This document shows positions 9,297 through 19,669 of a DNA stretch of 64,000 nucleotides, one piece after another (positions within the stretch are counted from its first letter, which is position 1; each line of letters starts with the position of its first letter). The position numbers were made by a program, and so were the translations under genes. A model generated the notes under the pieces. It saw only the letters and a program-made list of their open reading frames with translations. It did not search any database and was not told where the DNA came from. The DNA is from Defluviitaleaceae bacterium (GTDB lineage Bacteria > Bacillota > Clostridia > Lachnospirales > WRAX01): NCBI GenBank assembly GCA_009779935.1, contig WRAX01000009.1, positions 1 to 64,000 on the forward strand, given 5' to 3'.

Positions 9297-9545
9297 TTAT
9301 TGTGCGTTGTTGCCGGATTTCTTCTTGCGTGCGGGTTTTTGCGACCTCAGCAACTCGTCAGCTAAAAATATGGCTAAATAAAGGGATTTTGTCATCTTGC
9401 TCATAGATGAGTTTTTGTCCGCTTCCTCAATTTTGTTGAGGGTTGCAGTTATGGTATTGTACAACTCATCCACATAATCATCCCCTTGGTCACTGGTTAT
9501 TGGAAGCTTTTCACCTAAAATTTGCAATGTATATTTTTTATCCAT
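9297..9545 (-). CDS. zapA: Cell division protein ZapA-like
   Basis: MDKKYTLQILGEKLPITSDQGDDYVDELYNTITATLNKI pattern of ZapA. Confidence 0.7.
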   Translation of the reverse strand: MDKKYTLQILGEKLPITSDQGDDYVDELYNTITATLNKIEEADKNSSMSKMTKSLYLAIFLADELLRSQKPARKKKSGNNAQ

Positions 9546-9667
9546 ACCACACCCCCATACTATCATTCTACCACAAAGCTAAACAAAAAGCAATTTGAAA
9601 AAGTTGATTGATTTTTGCGGGTTTTGGTGATATAATAAAGGCAGAGAGCTTAACGGAGGTTGATTAG

Positions 9668-11014
9668 ATGGACTTTAACCAGTATAGAAAATCGGGCGCA
9701 GATGTGGATGGATTGCCTGTAAAAGCGGGTGTTACCCAGCACACACCTTTGGAAATGCTTTATGCCCAAAACGAAGTTGAAAAAGCACGCCACAAACGGC
9801 AAGCCGGCAAGGTGGGTGCAATTATTGCCATTGTGCTTATCCTGTCCTTGGTGGCCGCACCTTTGGCGGGTGCCGGCTTTGGTGTTGCCACAAGGTTTAT
9901 GAACGCCTATGTTTTGCCCCAACTGTTAAATGACAGCCACCAAAGGGAAAACTTTACCTTTGACAACGTGCATACCCCCCTAAGGTCGGGTGAAATGCCA
10001 CTGGTTGGCCGCCAAAATTATGTGGATTTGGTTAATATTGTAAAACCCAGCGTTGTAACTATTACGGCAACATTGCCAAGCACGGGCATTTTCGGCATAA
10101 ACCAAGGGCAGGAAAGGGCAGGCACGGGTATTTTAATGTACGAAACCACCAGCCGCTACTATATTGCCACCAATGCCCATGTTATTGCGGGCGCAAACGC
10201 CGTTTCTGTATCCATAAACGGCAGTGCAAAAATGCCCGCTGTATCCATCGGGCGGGATGATGATAACGATTTGGCTGTTATTGCCGTATACAAGGCCAGT
10301 GCGGTTGCCGTGGGCATTAATAGCGTTACCCTTGCCCGTTTTGGGGATTCATACACCGCACAGGTGGGTGAGATTGTAATTGCCGTAGGCAATGCTATGG
10401 GTGAGGGTATTTCCGTTACCAACGGCATTATTTCCGCCACCGACAACACCATTTTTGTGGATGGAATTTTTTTGGATGTGATACAAACCAATGCCGCCAT
10501 CAACCGTGGCAATTCGGGCGGGCCGCTGGTTAATGTTTACGGCGAAGTTATCGGCATAAATACCGCCAAATTTGTTGAAACTTTGGCAGAAGGTATGGGA
10601 TATGCTATCCCCAGCCACGTGGCAAAGCCTATTTTGGAGGGCATTATGCGGGAAGGTGCCGCACCTCGCCGCCCTATGATTGGCATAAACCCCGACAGCT
10701 GGACCGCCGAGCTGGCGGAAGCCTTTTTAGAAGAGCTAACCCGGCGATACCCTGATGAAGAGGTGATTGTACCAAACCACGGGGTGCTGGTGTTGAATGT
10801 TATCGAAGGCACGCCCGCCTACGCCGCAGGCATGATGCGAAGTGATATTATCATCGCTGTGGACGGGGAATACTTGGAAGATATGGAAGCTTTGTTTGCC
10901 TTTATGGAGGCACGTCAGGTAGGGGACGAGATTGTGTTTACCCTAGTGCGAAACAGTTCGGAGATAATAGATGTACCCATAATTTTGGGGCCAAATTTAT
11001 CCCCACAGTTTTAA
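9668..11014 (+). CDS. HtrA-like membrane-anchored serine protease with PDZ domain
   Basis: N-terminal TM, catalytic motifs TNAHV, DLAVI, GNSGGPLVN; PDZ at C-terminus. Confidence 0.92.
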   Translation: MDFNQYRKSGADVDGLPVKAGVTQHTPLEMLYAQNEVEKARHKRQAGKVGAIIAIVLILSLVAAPLAGAGFGVATRFMNAYVLPQLLNDSHQRENFTFDNVHTPLRSGEMPLVGRQNYVDLVNIVKPSVVTITATLPSTGIFGINQGQERAGTGILMYETTSRYYIATNAHVIAGANAVSVSINGSAKMPAVSIGRDDDNDLAVIAVYKASAVAVGINSVTLARFGDSYTAQVGEIVIAVGNAMGEGISVTNGIISATDNTIFVDGIFLDVIQTNAAINRGNSGGPLVNVYGEVIGINTAKFVETLAEGMGYAIPSHVAKPILEGIMREGAAPRRPMIGINPDSWTAELAEAFLEELTRRYPDEEVIVPNHGVLVLNVIEGTPAYAAGMMRSDIIIAVDGEYLEDMEALFAFMEARQVGDEIVFTLVRNSSEIIDVPIILGPNLSPQF

Positions 11015-11051
11015 TAAAAAACACCCCACTATTAATGTTGACGCACCCCCT

Positions 11052-11086
11052 AAACGCCATTGCAGGCTAAGTCCGCAATGGCGTTT
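11052..11086. terminator. Hairpin terminator (CCATTGC-core family)
   Basis: AAACGCCATTGC-aggctaagtcc-GCAATGGCGTTT followed by TT. Confidence 0.8.
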
Positions 11087-11238
11087 TTAGGCATGATGAT
11101 GTGGAATGGAAAAATCTCTTGACTAACTGCATAATTAAACCGGCAAGAAGAGGCAAATAAAAAAGTGCCTGTACACTTAATCCCGCAAAAGATGTCAAGA
11201 CATTTTGGAATCGTGGCACCACACACATTTCGGTCGAT

Positions 11239-11270
11239 ATAAAAAACGACCCGCATGGGTCGTTTTTTAT
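11239..11270. terminator. Bidirectional terminator downstream of the PBP1A gene
   Basis: ATAAAAAACGACCC-gcat-GGGTCGTTTTTTAT. Confidence 0.85.
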
Positions 11271-11271
11271 A

Positions 11272-14067
11272 TTATGGTGTCGGCCAGTTTATTGGTGGTC
11301 GATCATCATGGGTTGGTGGTGGGGGCGGCACGTTTTGCGGCGGCTGGAAGGGTGGCAATAAATTATCTTCGGGGGGTGTTTGCTGTTGTGGTGGTTGTCC
11401 CCCTGCGGCATATTCCTGCTCGCCGCTGGCCGGATTATAGGCCGGCAACTCGCCTGTCGGCGGCATGAAAAGGCCATCTTGCGTGTCACCTTGGTCATCA
11501 TAATAATGGTAATCTGCGGGTGGGTCATCAAAATTATATTCACTATCCACAAAGGGGTTAAAGAAGGTGGAAACAGCGGTAGGTGCTTCTAAATGGGCAT
11601 CACCGATGCCGATATTACCTGCAACATCCATCCAACTACGGTCACGGGTGATAAAGTTTCGCACCTCACGGCTTGATGCGGGCGTCCACTGGCTTGGCAA
11701 AAGCCCTGTTTCGATTTCCACTTCCACACTAATACACACATGGCAATGGCGGATTGGCACTGTGCCCGGAGCAAAAAGCTCGCTTCTGGTAACTGTGCAG
11801 GACGGGGTGGCCAAAAAGCCGCTGCGGGCACAAACTGTGTGGTGGGTGAAGCCCGGTGGCCTCTCAAACCTTTGATTTTCCAGCTCTTGATGCACCTGTT
11901 CCATAACATAACGCCATAAGCGGGTGTCGGGCCTTGCGCTTGTTACATGGCTGGACAAGTCCCTGGTACGATCGTGTCCAACCCATACGCCGGCGGTAAA
12001 ATAGGGGGTGTAGGCAACAAAGTACACATCGCGCCCGTTTTGGGTGGTGCCTGTTTTGCCTGCCATATCCATATTGGGAAAGCGGGCAACGCCGGCCGTT
12101 CCTTGCCCCGTCATAACACCCCGCATAATATCCGTCAACAAATATGCCGAATTGCGGCTTAGCACCTGTGTAATATCCAGCGCACGGTTATCGATTAGTA
12201 TATTACCTTCCCTATCCAACACTTTGGTATAAAAAATAGATTGGTTAAGGATGCCCCCGTTGGCAATTGCGCCCATGGCGGCAGTGATTTCCAAATTGGT
12301 TACACCATCTTCCAAACCACCAAGCACAACGGCGGCGTGGCTGGCTTCGTGGGGGTTAAGGGTGGTAAAGCCAAAGTTTTGTAAATAATTAAATACGGTT
12401 TGCCCGCCCACCATATTGTAAGCATGCACGGCAACCACATTATAGGACATTTCCACGGCACGGCGCACATGGGTCCAGCCACGGTAGCCGCCGAACCAGT
12501 TGCGGGGCCACACATTGTAGCGGCGTGTGCCGTAATCAAAACGCAGGTGGGGCACATCATCAATACCTGTTGCGGCTGTCATTATTTCCAAGTCAATGCC
12601 CGGGGCGTAGGCGGCAAATATTTTGAAAACAGAGCCCGGCTGGCGTGTGCCGTATGTAGCACGGCAAAAGGCACGGTTGCCTTGTTTTTCGCCCCGCTGG
12701 CCTGCAATTGCAACCACATGGCCATTGTTATGATCCAAAATAACCATGGATGATTGGGGTTGGGGTTGGTACATAAAGCGATAGGCGATCTCCTCATCCC
12801 CCATACCTATTACATCATTTCTCGCCCACTGCTGGAAGGCTTCAAAACCATCACGGCTGGTTACACGTGTGCCGTAGTGGATGCTGGTGCGTGTGTAGTG
12901 GCGCTGCGCCCCTGTAACGGTATTGCGCACACTTATGCGCATTTCAAGGAAATATTCAAAATCCTGCGGGTTTGTGGGGAAGTTGTTTTCGTTTAGGAAG
13001 GCTGCATCCACAATGCCTTGTATATGGGGGTCCATGGTGGTGTATACACGCAAGCCGCCATGGAAAATATGCTGCTGAGCCTGCTCTTGTGTAAAGCCCA
13101 TCTCTTCAAAATCCTCATACAAACGGTCTATAACCGCATCAACAAAGTAATGCCAAATGTGGGCATCGGGGGCAATATCGCCACGGTGGGCGGCAACACG
13201 GTCAAAAACCGGGTCGTTATAGGCATATATAAATTCTGCTTCCGTTATCATTTCAAGGCGCAACATGGCTTCCAGGGTGGCCACTTGCCTGTCCCTATTA
13301 TGATCGGGAAAGCGGATGGGGCTGTTTTGCCAAGGAAAGCGTGTTATGGAAATTAGCATGGCCGATTCGCTTATGGTTAGCTCGCTAACATCTTTATTAA
13401 GGTAAAAACGGGCGGCGGCTTGTACGCCCATATTGCCGTGGCCAAGATAAATTATGTTCAAATATTCGTGTAATATTTGGTTTTTGGCAGCCTCAACACT
13501 TCCAAGTTCTTCCACTAACATAGCTTCAAATTGCACTGCCATATGTTGCTCTTGCAGCTTACTTTCAACAGTGTTGCGCTGTACACCGATAAGGTTTTTT
13601 ATAAGCTGCTGGGTTATGGTGGATGCGCCCTGCCTGTTGTCGTGCATCAGGGTCATATATACGGCACGCCCCATGGAGCGCACATCAATGCCGTTGTGCT
13701 CAAAAAAACGCTCATCCTCAATTGCGACGGCCGCATCTTTTAGGTGCTGGGGAATATCATCCCACTCCGCAAAAATGCGGTTTACGCCTGCATCCAGCAC
13801 GGCAATTTGATTGCCGTGTGCATCCAGCACAATGGTATCCAAACTTTCCATGCCCATAATGCCCCGGGACAACTCCCGCACATCAGGGGCGGAGTTTATG
13901 ATGGACAGGTAAAAACCAACACCTGCGCCGCCAACGGCAAATACCGCAATAAGCAAAGATGCCACAACCACACGCAAAATGGTGTAACCCACCTTGTTGC
14001 GCACCTTTTTTGCCCCTGCTTTATATTGTTTCATACGTTTTTTGTTGTTTTCTTGTGAATAATTCAT
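11272..14067 (-). CDS. Class A penicillin-binding protein 1A (transglycosylase/transpeptidase)
   Basis: Transglycosylase motifs EDERFFEHNGID, GASTITQQLIKN; transpeptidase motifs, KTGTTQNGRDVYFVAYTPYFTAGVWVG; Pro/Gln-rich C-terminal tail. Confidence 0.95.
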   Translation of the reverse strand: MNYSQENNKKRMKQYKAGAKKVRNKVGYTILRVVVASLLIAVFAVGGAGVGFYLSIINSAPDVRELSRGIMGMESLDTIVLDAHGNQIAVLDAGVNRIFAEWDDIPQHLKDAAVAIEDERFFEHNGIDVRSMGRAVYMTLMHDNRQGASTITQQLIKNLIGVQRNTVESKLQEQHMAVQFEAMLVEELGSVEAAKNQILHEYLNIIYLGHGNMGVQAAARFYLNKDVSELTISESAMLISITRFPWQNSPIRFPDHNRDRQVATLEAMLRLEMITEAEFIYAYNDPVFDRVAAHRGDIAPDAHIWHYFVDAVIDRLYEDFEEMGFTQEQAQQHIFHGGLRVYTTMDPHIQGIVDAAFLNENNFPTNPQDFEYFLEMRISVRNTVTGAQRHYTRTSIHYGTRVTSRDGFEAFQQWARNDVIGMGDEEIAYRFMYQPQPQSSMVILDHNNGHVVAIAGQRGEKQGNRAFCRATYGTRQPGSVFKIFAAYAPGIDLEIMTAATGIDDVPHLRFDYGTRRYNVWPRNWFGGYRGWTHVRRAVEMSYNVVAVHAYNMVGGQTVFNYLQNFGFTTLNPHEASHAAVVLGGLEDGVTNLEITAAMGAIANGGILNQSIFYTKVLDREGNILIDNRALDITQVLSRNSAYLLTDIMRGVMTGQGTAGVARFPNMDMAGKTGTTQNGRDVYFVAYTPYFTAGVWVGHDRTRDLSSHVTSARPDTRLWRYVMEQVHQELENQRFERPPGFTHHTVCARSGFLATPSCTVTRSELFAPGTVPIRHCHVCISVEVEIETGLLPSQWTPASSREVRNFITRDRSWMDVAGNIGIGDAHLEAPTAVSTFFNPFVDSEYNFDDPPADYHYYDDQGDTQDGLFMPPTGELPAYNPASGEQEYAAGGQPPQQQTPPEDNLLPPFQPPQNVPPPPPTHDDRPPINWPTP

Positions 14068-14186
14068 TTCTACACCTCGCTTTTACATAGTAGACTATAT
14101 TGTACCAGAGATTACTCTCAAAATCCAGCAAATTTACAAAATTGTAACAGGTCCAGCAAATATTTAACATTTGGAGGACAAGAGAT

Positions 14187-14921
14187 ATGCCAAGACCATA
14201 TTTTGCCATGGGCAGCCGCCGCCCAAAACGCCCGCCGCCACGCCATTTTGGTGCAGAAAGGGCAATGCCAAGGCCACGTAAAACAAGAAAAAAGTCCGTA
14301 AAACGGGCCTTCGCCCTGTCTTTAATAGCTTTGGTTGGTGTGGTGTATTTGTTTACCATGGTTGCCAACCGCTCCATAATACCCGCAATAATTGTGATTG
14401 CCAACCAACGCTCTGTAATGCTGGTTAATGAGGTGATAAACCAAAGCCTGCTTGCCACCATTGCCCAATTTAACCTTGTAAGTGAGGATTTTTTTACCAT
14501 GCGCACCGAGGAAAACGGGCAACTGTCCCACCTTGCCGTGGATACCATTTTGATAAACCAAGTGGCAGCACTACTTGCCGTGGACATTTCCCGACAGCTG
14601 GCCAGTGATGATGCCGAATCCATCCGTGTGCCGCTGGGTATGTTAACAGGCATACCCATGCTTGCGGGTGTTGGGCCTGATATTGCTGTAAACATAATCC
14701 CCATGGGGGAGGCGAGGGTGGAATACCGCACATCCTTTACATCTGCCGGCATAAACCAAATTAACTTCCAAGTTTGGCTTTATGTGGAAACCCAAATGCG
14801 CATTGTAATACCTTTGCAGCAGGAGGTTGTGCCCGTATCCCGCCGTGTGCCCTTGGTAAACACTGTTTTTGCAGGGGAAGTGCCGGAGGGGATGTTTTTA
14901 ACAAATTTTGGATTGAATTAG
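14187..14921 (+). CDS. yunB: Sporulation protein YunB
   Basis: N-terminal TM followed by the YunB-like domain (VNEVINQSLLATI ... IPLGMLTGIPMLAGVGPDIAVNIIPMGEARVEYRTSFTSAGINQ). Confidence 0.85.
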   Translation: MPRPYFAMGSRRPKRPPPRHFGAERAMPRPRKTRKKSVKRAFALSLIALVGVVYLFTMVANRSIIPAIIVIANQRSVMLVNEVINQSLLATIAQFNLVSEDFFTMRTEENGQLSHLAVDTILINQVAALLAVDISRQLASDDAESIRVPLGMLTGIPMLAGVGPDIAVNIIPMGEARVEYRTSFTSAGINQINFQVWLYVETQMRIVIPLQQEVVPVSRRVPLVNTVFAGEVPEGMFLTNFGLN

Positions 14922-14993
14922 AGCTGCATTGACACTTCTTTTTATGGTGACATTCGCTTTCAGGTGTGCTATACTCTATCTGTACAAGGGGGA

Positions 14994-15473
14994 ATGTTTA
15001 TGAAAAAGAAGTCAACTTTTTTACTGACGGTTGCATGCATTGCAATAGGGTTTGCCGTGGGCACTATTTTGGATTCCATCGATTTTGGTGATGGTTGGAT
15101 TGCTTATAATCTGGACTCTTTAATCCAACCTATCTTTTTTGGTGTGGCGGTTTTGGTGGGTCTTGTAATTCTTGTTATTAAAGCGAAAAAACAAAAAACG
15201 GATATAGCCACCGCAGGCGGAATGAGGTCTTGGGTATACGAATATGGTGGACATACCATTGTGGTTAAAAACACTTTGTACAAGCTTATGCTGCTAATAG
15301 ACGGGCAAGAGCAGGATGCTATAAAGGGTTTTGCAGTGAAGACGCCCGTGCTTTGCCTGAGGGGCAAGATAGAAAGTGGCGAAGAGGTGATAGCCATATT
15401 TGAAATAGAAGGCGTTGGTGCGTCAGTTTCTGTAATTATAGGAAATGCCATGTCAGAGCAAGTAATAACATAG
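14994..15473 (+). CDS. Small membrane protein, function unknown
   Basis: Two predicted TM segments; SD AAGGGGG; upstream GTGACA-17nt-TATACT promoter-like elements. Confidence 0.7.
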   Translation: MFMKKKSTFLLTVACIAIGFAVGTILDSIDFGDGWIAYNLDSLIQPIFFGVAVLVGLVILVIKAKKQKTDIATAGGMRSWVYEYGGHTIVVKNTLYKLMLLIDGQEQDAIKGFAVKTPVLCLRGKIESGEEVIAIFEIEGVGASVSVIIGNAMSEQVIT

Positions 15474-15548
15474 GGATGGCCGCCTTTGACCATCCCTTGG
15501 GTGAATTATATTGTGCACACAGCAAAACTTAGATGTGGTGATAATGAC

Positions 15549-16214
15549 TTAATTTCTGCTACGCACACTGCCAACACCCGAAACATTACGGGTTACTTGC
15601 GGGTTGCCGTCATAACGTATAATGCCGGCACCGCTAATGCGGGCTTCAAGGGCATCTGTTGCATAAACATCCGCATTGCCTGCGCCTGATATATTAACAA
15701 AAACATCTCTTGCGATAAAATCAAAAGCATTTAAGTCTGATGCGCCTGATGAGATTATGTTAAGCCTGTCTGCGCTGCCTGTCAGGTTTACATTCGCCGC
15801 ACCTGCAATGTCAATTTCAAGCCTTTCCACGTCCAAGGTCATATCCGCATCTACTGCACCGGAAACACGCAGGTTATCCAAATATGGGGCGTATACATAT
15901 AGGCGTGGGCGGTTGGCGGATGTGGTGTTAAAATTCCTATCCGAGCTTATGCGAAGTACGCCGTTTCGCACAGTTGCGTCCACATATCTAAACAAATTTT
16001 CTTGTATTTCCAAGGTTACAGCAAAATGGTCGGCCTGGCGAAAGTTTAGAACGTAACTACCACCTATATCAATACCTGCAAAATCGGTGGCGTTGATGTT
16101 TTGGGTAGTCATCGAGCCCGTGCCACGTATGCTGTTTGTGGCGTTTATATTGCAACCTGCAAATACCAACAAAGCTGCCGTTAAAATAAATGCTGTCAAC
16201 AAAATCCTTTTCAT
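15549..16214 (-). CDS. DUF2807 (head GIN domain) lipoprotein
   Basis: Lipobox LVFAGC; DFAGIDIGGSYVLNFRQADHFAVTLE ... LRVSGAVDADMTLD, typical DUF2807 repeats. Confidence 0.85.
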   Translation of the reverse strand: MKRILLTAFILTAALLVFAGCNINATNSIRGTGSMTTQNINATDFAGIDIGGSYVLNFRQADHFAVTLEIQENLFRYVDATVRNGVLRISSDRNFNTTSANRPRLYVYAPYLDNLRVSGAVDADMTLDVERLEIDIAGAANVNLTGSADRLNIISSGASDLNAFDFIARDVFVNISGAGNADVYATDALEARISGAGIIRYDGNPQVTRNVSGVGSVRSRN

Positions 16215-16233
16215 TGTAAATTCCCCCACTTGG

Positions 16234-17556
16234 TTAATTTATGGTTACATTGGCACTGCGGTTTGTGGTTATGTCTGCCCTGTTCATATCCGTGTTTACA
16301 CGGGTTAGGTTTACATTGCCTGTGGTTGTGCGCACTTCCAGCAACCCATCAATGCCGGTATCACTTATTACAACACGCCCTGTGCTGGCACGGAAGCTGG
16401 CATCCCTACTAATTCCGGAGGCATCAAGATTAATATTGCCAGTTGTTGTGGTAAGGGACAGGCCGCCTTCAACTTCCAAATTGTCTGCAATAATCTGCCC
16501 TGTTGATGCGGATGCGGTAAAGTTGCTTGTTGTTGTAATATTGCTAATATCAATATTACCTGTTGTGCTGCGTATGGTAACAGATTCGGCATAAAACCTG
16601 CGGGCATTAATGCGGCCTGTGGTTGCGGTAATTGACACATTATCAAAAGGGCGGTCGTGGGCGTTTAGGGTGATATTGCCTGTGGTGGAGCGGAATTCCC
16701 CATCAGCACCATTAACATCGGTAAGGTTAATCCTGCCTGTGGTGGCAGAAATACGTAAATCGCCGCCTGCTTGCAGGTTTGTGCCGTCGATATTACCTGT
16801 GGTAGAATTGGCAGTAAGGTTGTTGCCGGATTGTAGACTCTCTAATTCTATACGCCCTGTGGTGGACTGGACGGCAATTCTGCCCGCCGAGAAGTTGCGG
16901 GCATTAATGCGTCCCGTGGTGGAGCGCAAATCAAGTGTTTCGGCGATGTTTTCGCCGGACATGCTTATTTCAATATTTCCCGTAGATGTGCGCAAGGCTA
17001 AGTCGCCTAAATTGCTGTTTTCTGGTAGGTAAATACGTAGGTTGCCCGAGCGGATGTTAACGCCCATTATCGTGCCCTCGGTAAAAATTTCCAAATGCCC
17101 TGTGCGTTGGTTAAAGTTATATACAGGGCGGTTGTAATTACCCGAGCGTGGCGCATCATACACCACACGAATATCCCTGCCGTTGTGGGTGCGCACATTA
17201 ATGGCGTCAATACTAAGGCGCACTTCCATGCTGTTTAGGTCGCCCACAGCAAAGGTTAGGTTGGTCAGGTCACGGTCGCTGGGTTGGCGGATAAAGCCGC
17301 TGTCCCTGCTGGAAAAGGGGTTTAAGTTCCAGTGAAAGCCGTTAAAATTTAAGCTTGAAATACCGATGGCCAATCCAATAGCAAGGAATATTAAGGCAAT
17401 TGCCCAGCCGGGGAAACGCCTTTTGCGTTTTTCAAGGCTTGGTGGGGCTATTGGCGTTTCGTGTCTTGGGGCTTGTTGTTCGGGTGGGATAGGGGACTTT
17501 GAATCACCCTCCCGCATGTCGATAAAATCTTTTTGGTCGTTGTTGTCGTTGCTCAT
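16234..17556 (-). CDS. DUF4097-type beta-strand repeat protein with one TM
   Basis: Repeated S/T-TTGN/RI motifs (about a dozen TTG[NR][IV] units); N-terminal TM; SD GGAGGACA. Confidence 0.88.
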   Translation of the reverse strand: MSNDNNDQKDFIDMREGDSKSPIPPEQQAPRHETPIAPPSLEKRKRRFPGWAIALIFLAIGLAIGISSLNFNGFHWNLNPFSSRDSGFIRQPSDRDLTNLTFAVGDLNSMEVRLSIDAINVRTHNGRDIRVVYDAPRSGNYNRPVYNFNQRTGHLEIFTEGTIMGVNIRSGNLRIYLPENSNLGDLALRTSTGNIEISMSGENIAETLDLRSTTGRINARNFSAGRIAVQSTTGRIELESLQSGNNLTANSTTGNIDGTNLQAGGDLRISATTGRINLTDVNGADGEFRSTTGNITLNAHDRPFDNVSITATTGRINARRFYAESVTIRSTTGNIDISNITTTSNFTASASTGQIIADNLEVEGGLSLTTTTGNINLDASGISRDASFRASTGRVVISDTGIDGLLEVRTTTGNVNLTRVNTDMNRADITTNRSANVTIN

Positions 17557-17624
17557 AATATGTCCTCCGTTTAACGTTTTTGTTGTTTTCAAGACTATAT
17601 ACGGCGGTGGTTTGAAAAAGTCTG

Positions 17625-18569
17625 CTAAGGAGTGGATTTTCTTATATCACGATTAAAGCCGCTGCGCATAAAGCCGGCCCAAGGGCTGTTTGCAGGGGCT
17701 TTTGCTAAATGTTCTTCAAATTGTTTTGTGTGGGCATCCAATGTATCGGCATTGCTTAAAATAAAAGCCTCTATTGTTTTGGGAACGATGGGAGAGCCGT
17801 ATTCCAACGTGCCGTGGTGGGATAGCAGGCAGTGAACCAGCAAATTTTGCAAATCTTTGGGGAAGCCCGCAATTTGCCCCATTTGCTCAGAAGCAAAATT
17901 TGCCCCCATGGTAATGTGCCCAATTAGTTTGCCTTGGTCGGTATAATCATTTTCAGGGAAGGGGGATAGCTCGTAAATCTTACCAATGTCATGTAAAAGT
18001 GCCGCTGTTACCAGTAAGTCACGGTTTACAAATTTATAGCGTGGGGCAAGAAAGTCACAAATTTGTGCCACATTAAGGCTATGCTCCGCCAGCCCGCCCA
18101 TATAGCTATGGTGCATGTTGCGGGCGGCAGAATGGCTTAAAAACGCTTCTTTAACTTCCGTGTTATTGATTAAGGTGTCCTGCAACAATGCCTGCAAATG
18201 CTTGTTTTCCACGCTTTCAATCAACCCGCAAATGGATTTGTAAATTTCACCAATATCCCCGTCAACGGTGGGTATGTAGTCTGCCGGCAAAAACTCCCCC
18301 TGACCGCTTTTGCGGATTTTGCGCACATTAAGCTGCAATTGGTCATTATAAACATCCACGGTGGCTTCTATTTTAATAAAGTCTCCCGCTTCAAAACTTT
18401 GTATGTCGTTATTTAATGTCCAAACACGGGCAACACATTCACCTGTCCTGTCTGCTAAAATAAGGGACAGGTAATTTTTGCCGCTTTTGGTTTTTAATGT
18501 TTCCCGTTTTTTGCAAAGGTAGTGGGCAACAATTTGTTCGCCTTCCTGAAAATTTTCTATATATCGCAT
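17625..18569 (-). CDS. yhaM: 3'-5' exoribonuclease YhaM family (OB fold + HD domain)
   Basis: HHSYMGGLAEHSLNV ... AALLHDIGKI HD motif; N-terminal OB-fold. Confidence 0.9.
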   Translation of the reverse strand: MRYIENFQEGEQIVAHYLCKKRETLKTKSGKNYLSLILADRTGECVARVWTLNNDIQSFEAGDFIKIEATVDVYNDQLQLNVRKIRKSGQGEFLPADYIPTVDGDIGEIYKSICGLIESVENKHLQALLQDTLINNTEVKEAFLSHSAARNMHHSYMGGLAEHSLNVAQICDFLAPRYKFVNRDLLVTAALLHDIGKIYELSPFPENDYTDQGKLIGHITMGANFASEQMGQIAGFPKDLQNLLVHCLLSHHGTLEYGSPIVPKTIEAFILSNADTLDAHTKQFEEHLAKAPANSPWAGFMRSGFNRDIRKSTP

Positions 18570-18585
18570 ATTTTCTCCAATCGTT

Positions 18586-19260
18586 TTAATTGTTTGGGTC
18601 GGGGTCATTGTCAAGGGTGGCAAAATAATCATAAAAAGGCATCAGTGCTTTGTACCCTGCCGCTAAACGGCTTGCCAAATCTGCTGTAAATAGCTCATCC
18701 CCATTGTTTTGTCTGTGCACTAAGGAAAGGTTCTTTTTATTGTACCACGCCGCCGTTTTGGGGGTGGGGGCTTGTTTTTGCCGCTTATACTCTTCGCCTT
18801 CCAGCACAAATTCCCCTTGTTTTTCCAACGGGGCTATTAACTTTTCAAATGCTGCGGGGTTCTTGTCAATCCTTGCTCTTAATTTAGCCATGGTTAGGGG
18901 CTTTGCATGGTAATAACCCATGCCGTATCCCCATTCTTCCGGGTGCAAATCAAACCAGAAAACGGGCACAAACTCCCAATCATCTGCAGGTTTTTCGATG
19001 GAGAACCATAACCCGTCTTTATAAGGCTGCCCATCCCGTACACGGCGGGCATCCCGATGTATACGGGAAACTTTATGGATAAATCCACGGTCTGCATACT
19101 CTGCCACAATGCGCTCAAACACATCTTTGCCAAGGGTTTTCATTGGTTCTTGCAAATGCCGTTTGTAAGCATCTTTATTGGCTTCAAACCAAGTTTTATT
19201 GTTATTTAGGCGTATGCCCCACATAAAATCTATGGTTTCTTGATTAAAACCACTAAACAT
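18586..19260 (-). CDS. DUF2461 family protein
   Basis: NNNKTWFEANKDAYKRHLQEPMKTLGKDVFERI ... RIHRDARRVRDGQPYKDGLW, characteristic of DUF2461. Confidence 0.9.
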   Translation of the reverse strand: MFSGFNQETIDFMWGIRLNNNKTWFEANKDAYKRHLQEPMKTLGKDVFERIVAEYADRGFIHKVSRIHRDARRVRDGQPYKDGLWFSIEKPADDWEFVPVFWFDLHPEEWGYGMGYYHAKPLTMAKLRARIDKNPAAFEKLIAPLEKQGEFVLEGEEYKRQKQAPTPKTAAWYNKKNLSLVHRQNNGDELFTADLASRLAAGYKALMPFYDYFATLDNDPDPNN

Positions 19261-19669
19261 CCTCTTCGTCCTTTCTTTCCGGGCTTCTTCTCACTCTCCG
19301 TTGCCGGCGCACTGCTTCCGTATAAGCATTGGCGGGTTTGCTGATAAACAGAATAATGGAGCTTATTATTACAAACAGCAGTTCCGGTATAATCAACAAA
19401 TAATCCAGCCATTCAAATAAATCCATATACGTCACAATGATAGCGGCAGATACTACCGTGGTTAGCACTGCAAGCACAGCCCATAGCCATTTTGCCCATT
19501 TTGCGCCATTCATAAGGTTTAATGCCATGGCAAGCAAAATAAATGCACGTGTATTACTGTCCCCAAAAATAAAGGTTATAAGGGCGAAGGTCAGTATAAT
19601 ACCAACTATGGACATTACAATGGTTTTGCCTTGTTTTTCCAATTCATTTAATCTGCTTATCTCACTCAT
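19253..19669 (-). CDS. Membrane protein, function unknown
   Basis: Four hydrophobic segments; overlaps the DUF2461 start by 8 nt. Confidence 0.7.
   Translation of the reverse strand: MSEISRLNELEKQGKTIVMSIVGIILTFALITFIFGDSNTRAFILLAMALNLMNGAKWAKWLWAVLAVLTTVVSAAIIVTYMDLFEWLDYLLIIPELLFVIISSIILFISKPANAYTEAVRRQRRVRRSPERKDEEDV

Noticed and set aside
15473-15496. GGGATGG/CCATCCC inverted repeat
   Set aside because: Possible terminator but without a clear T run on either side; not called.
16234-17556. Repeated DNA segments considered as a possible CRISPR or minisatellite array
   Set aside because: Repeats are in frame with DUF4097 TTGN/RI protein units, degenerate, with no unique-spacer pattern; explained by protein repeats.
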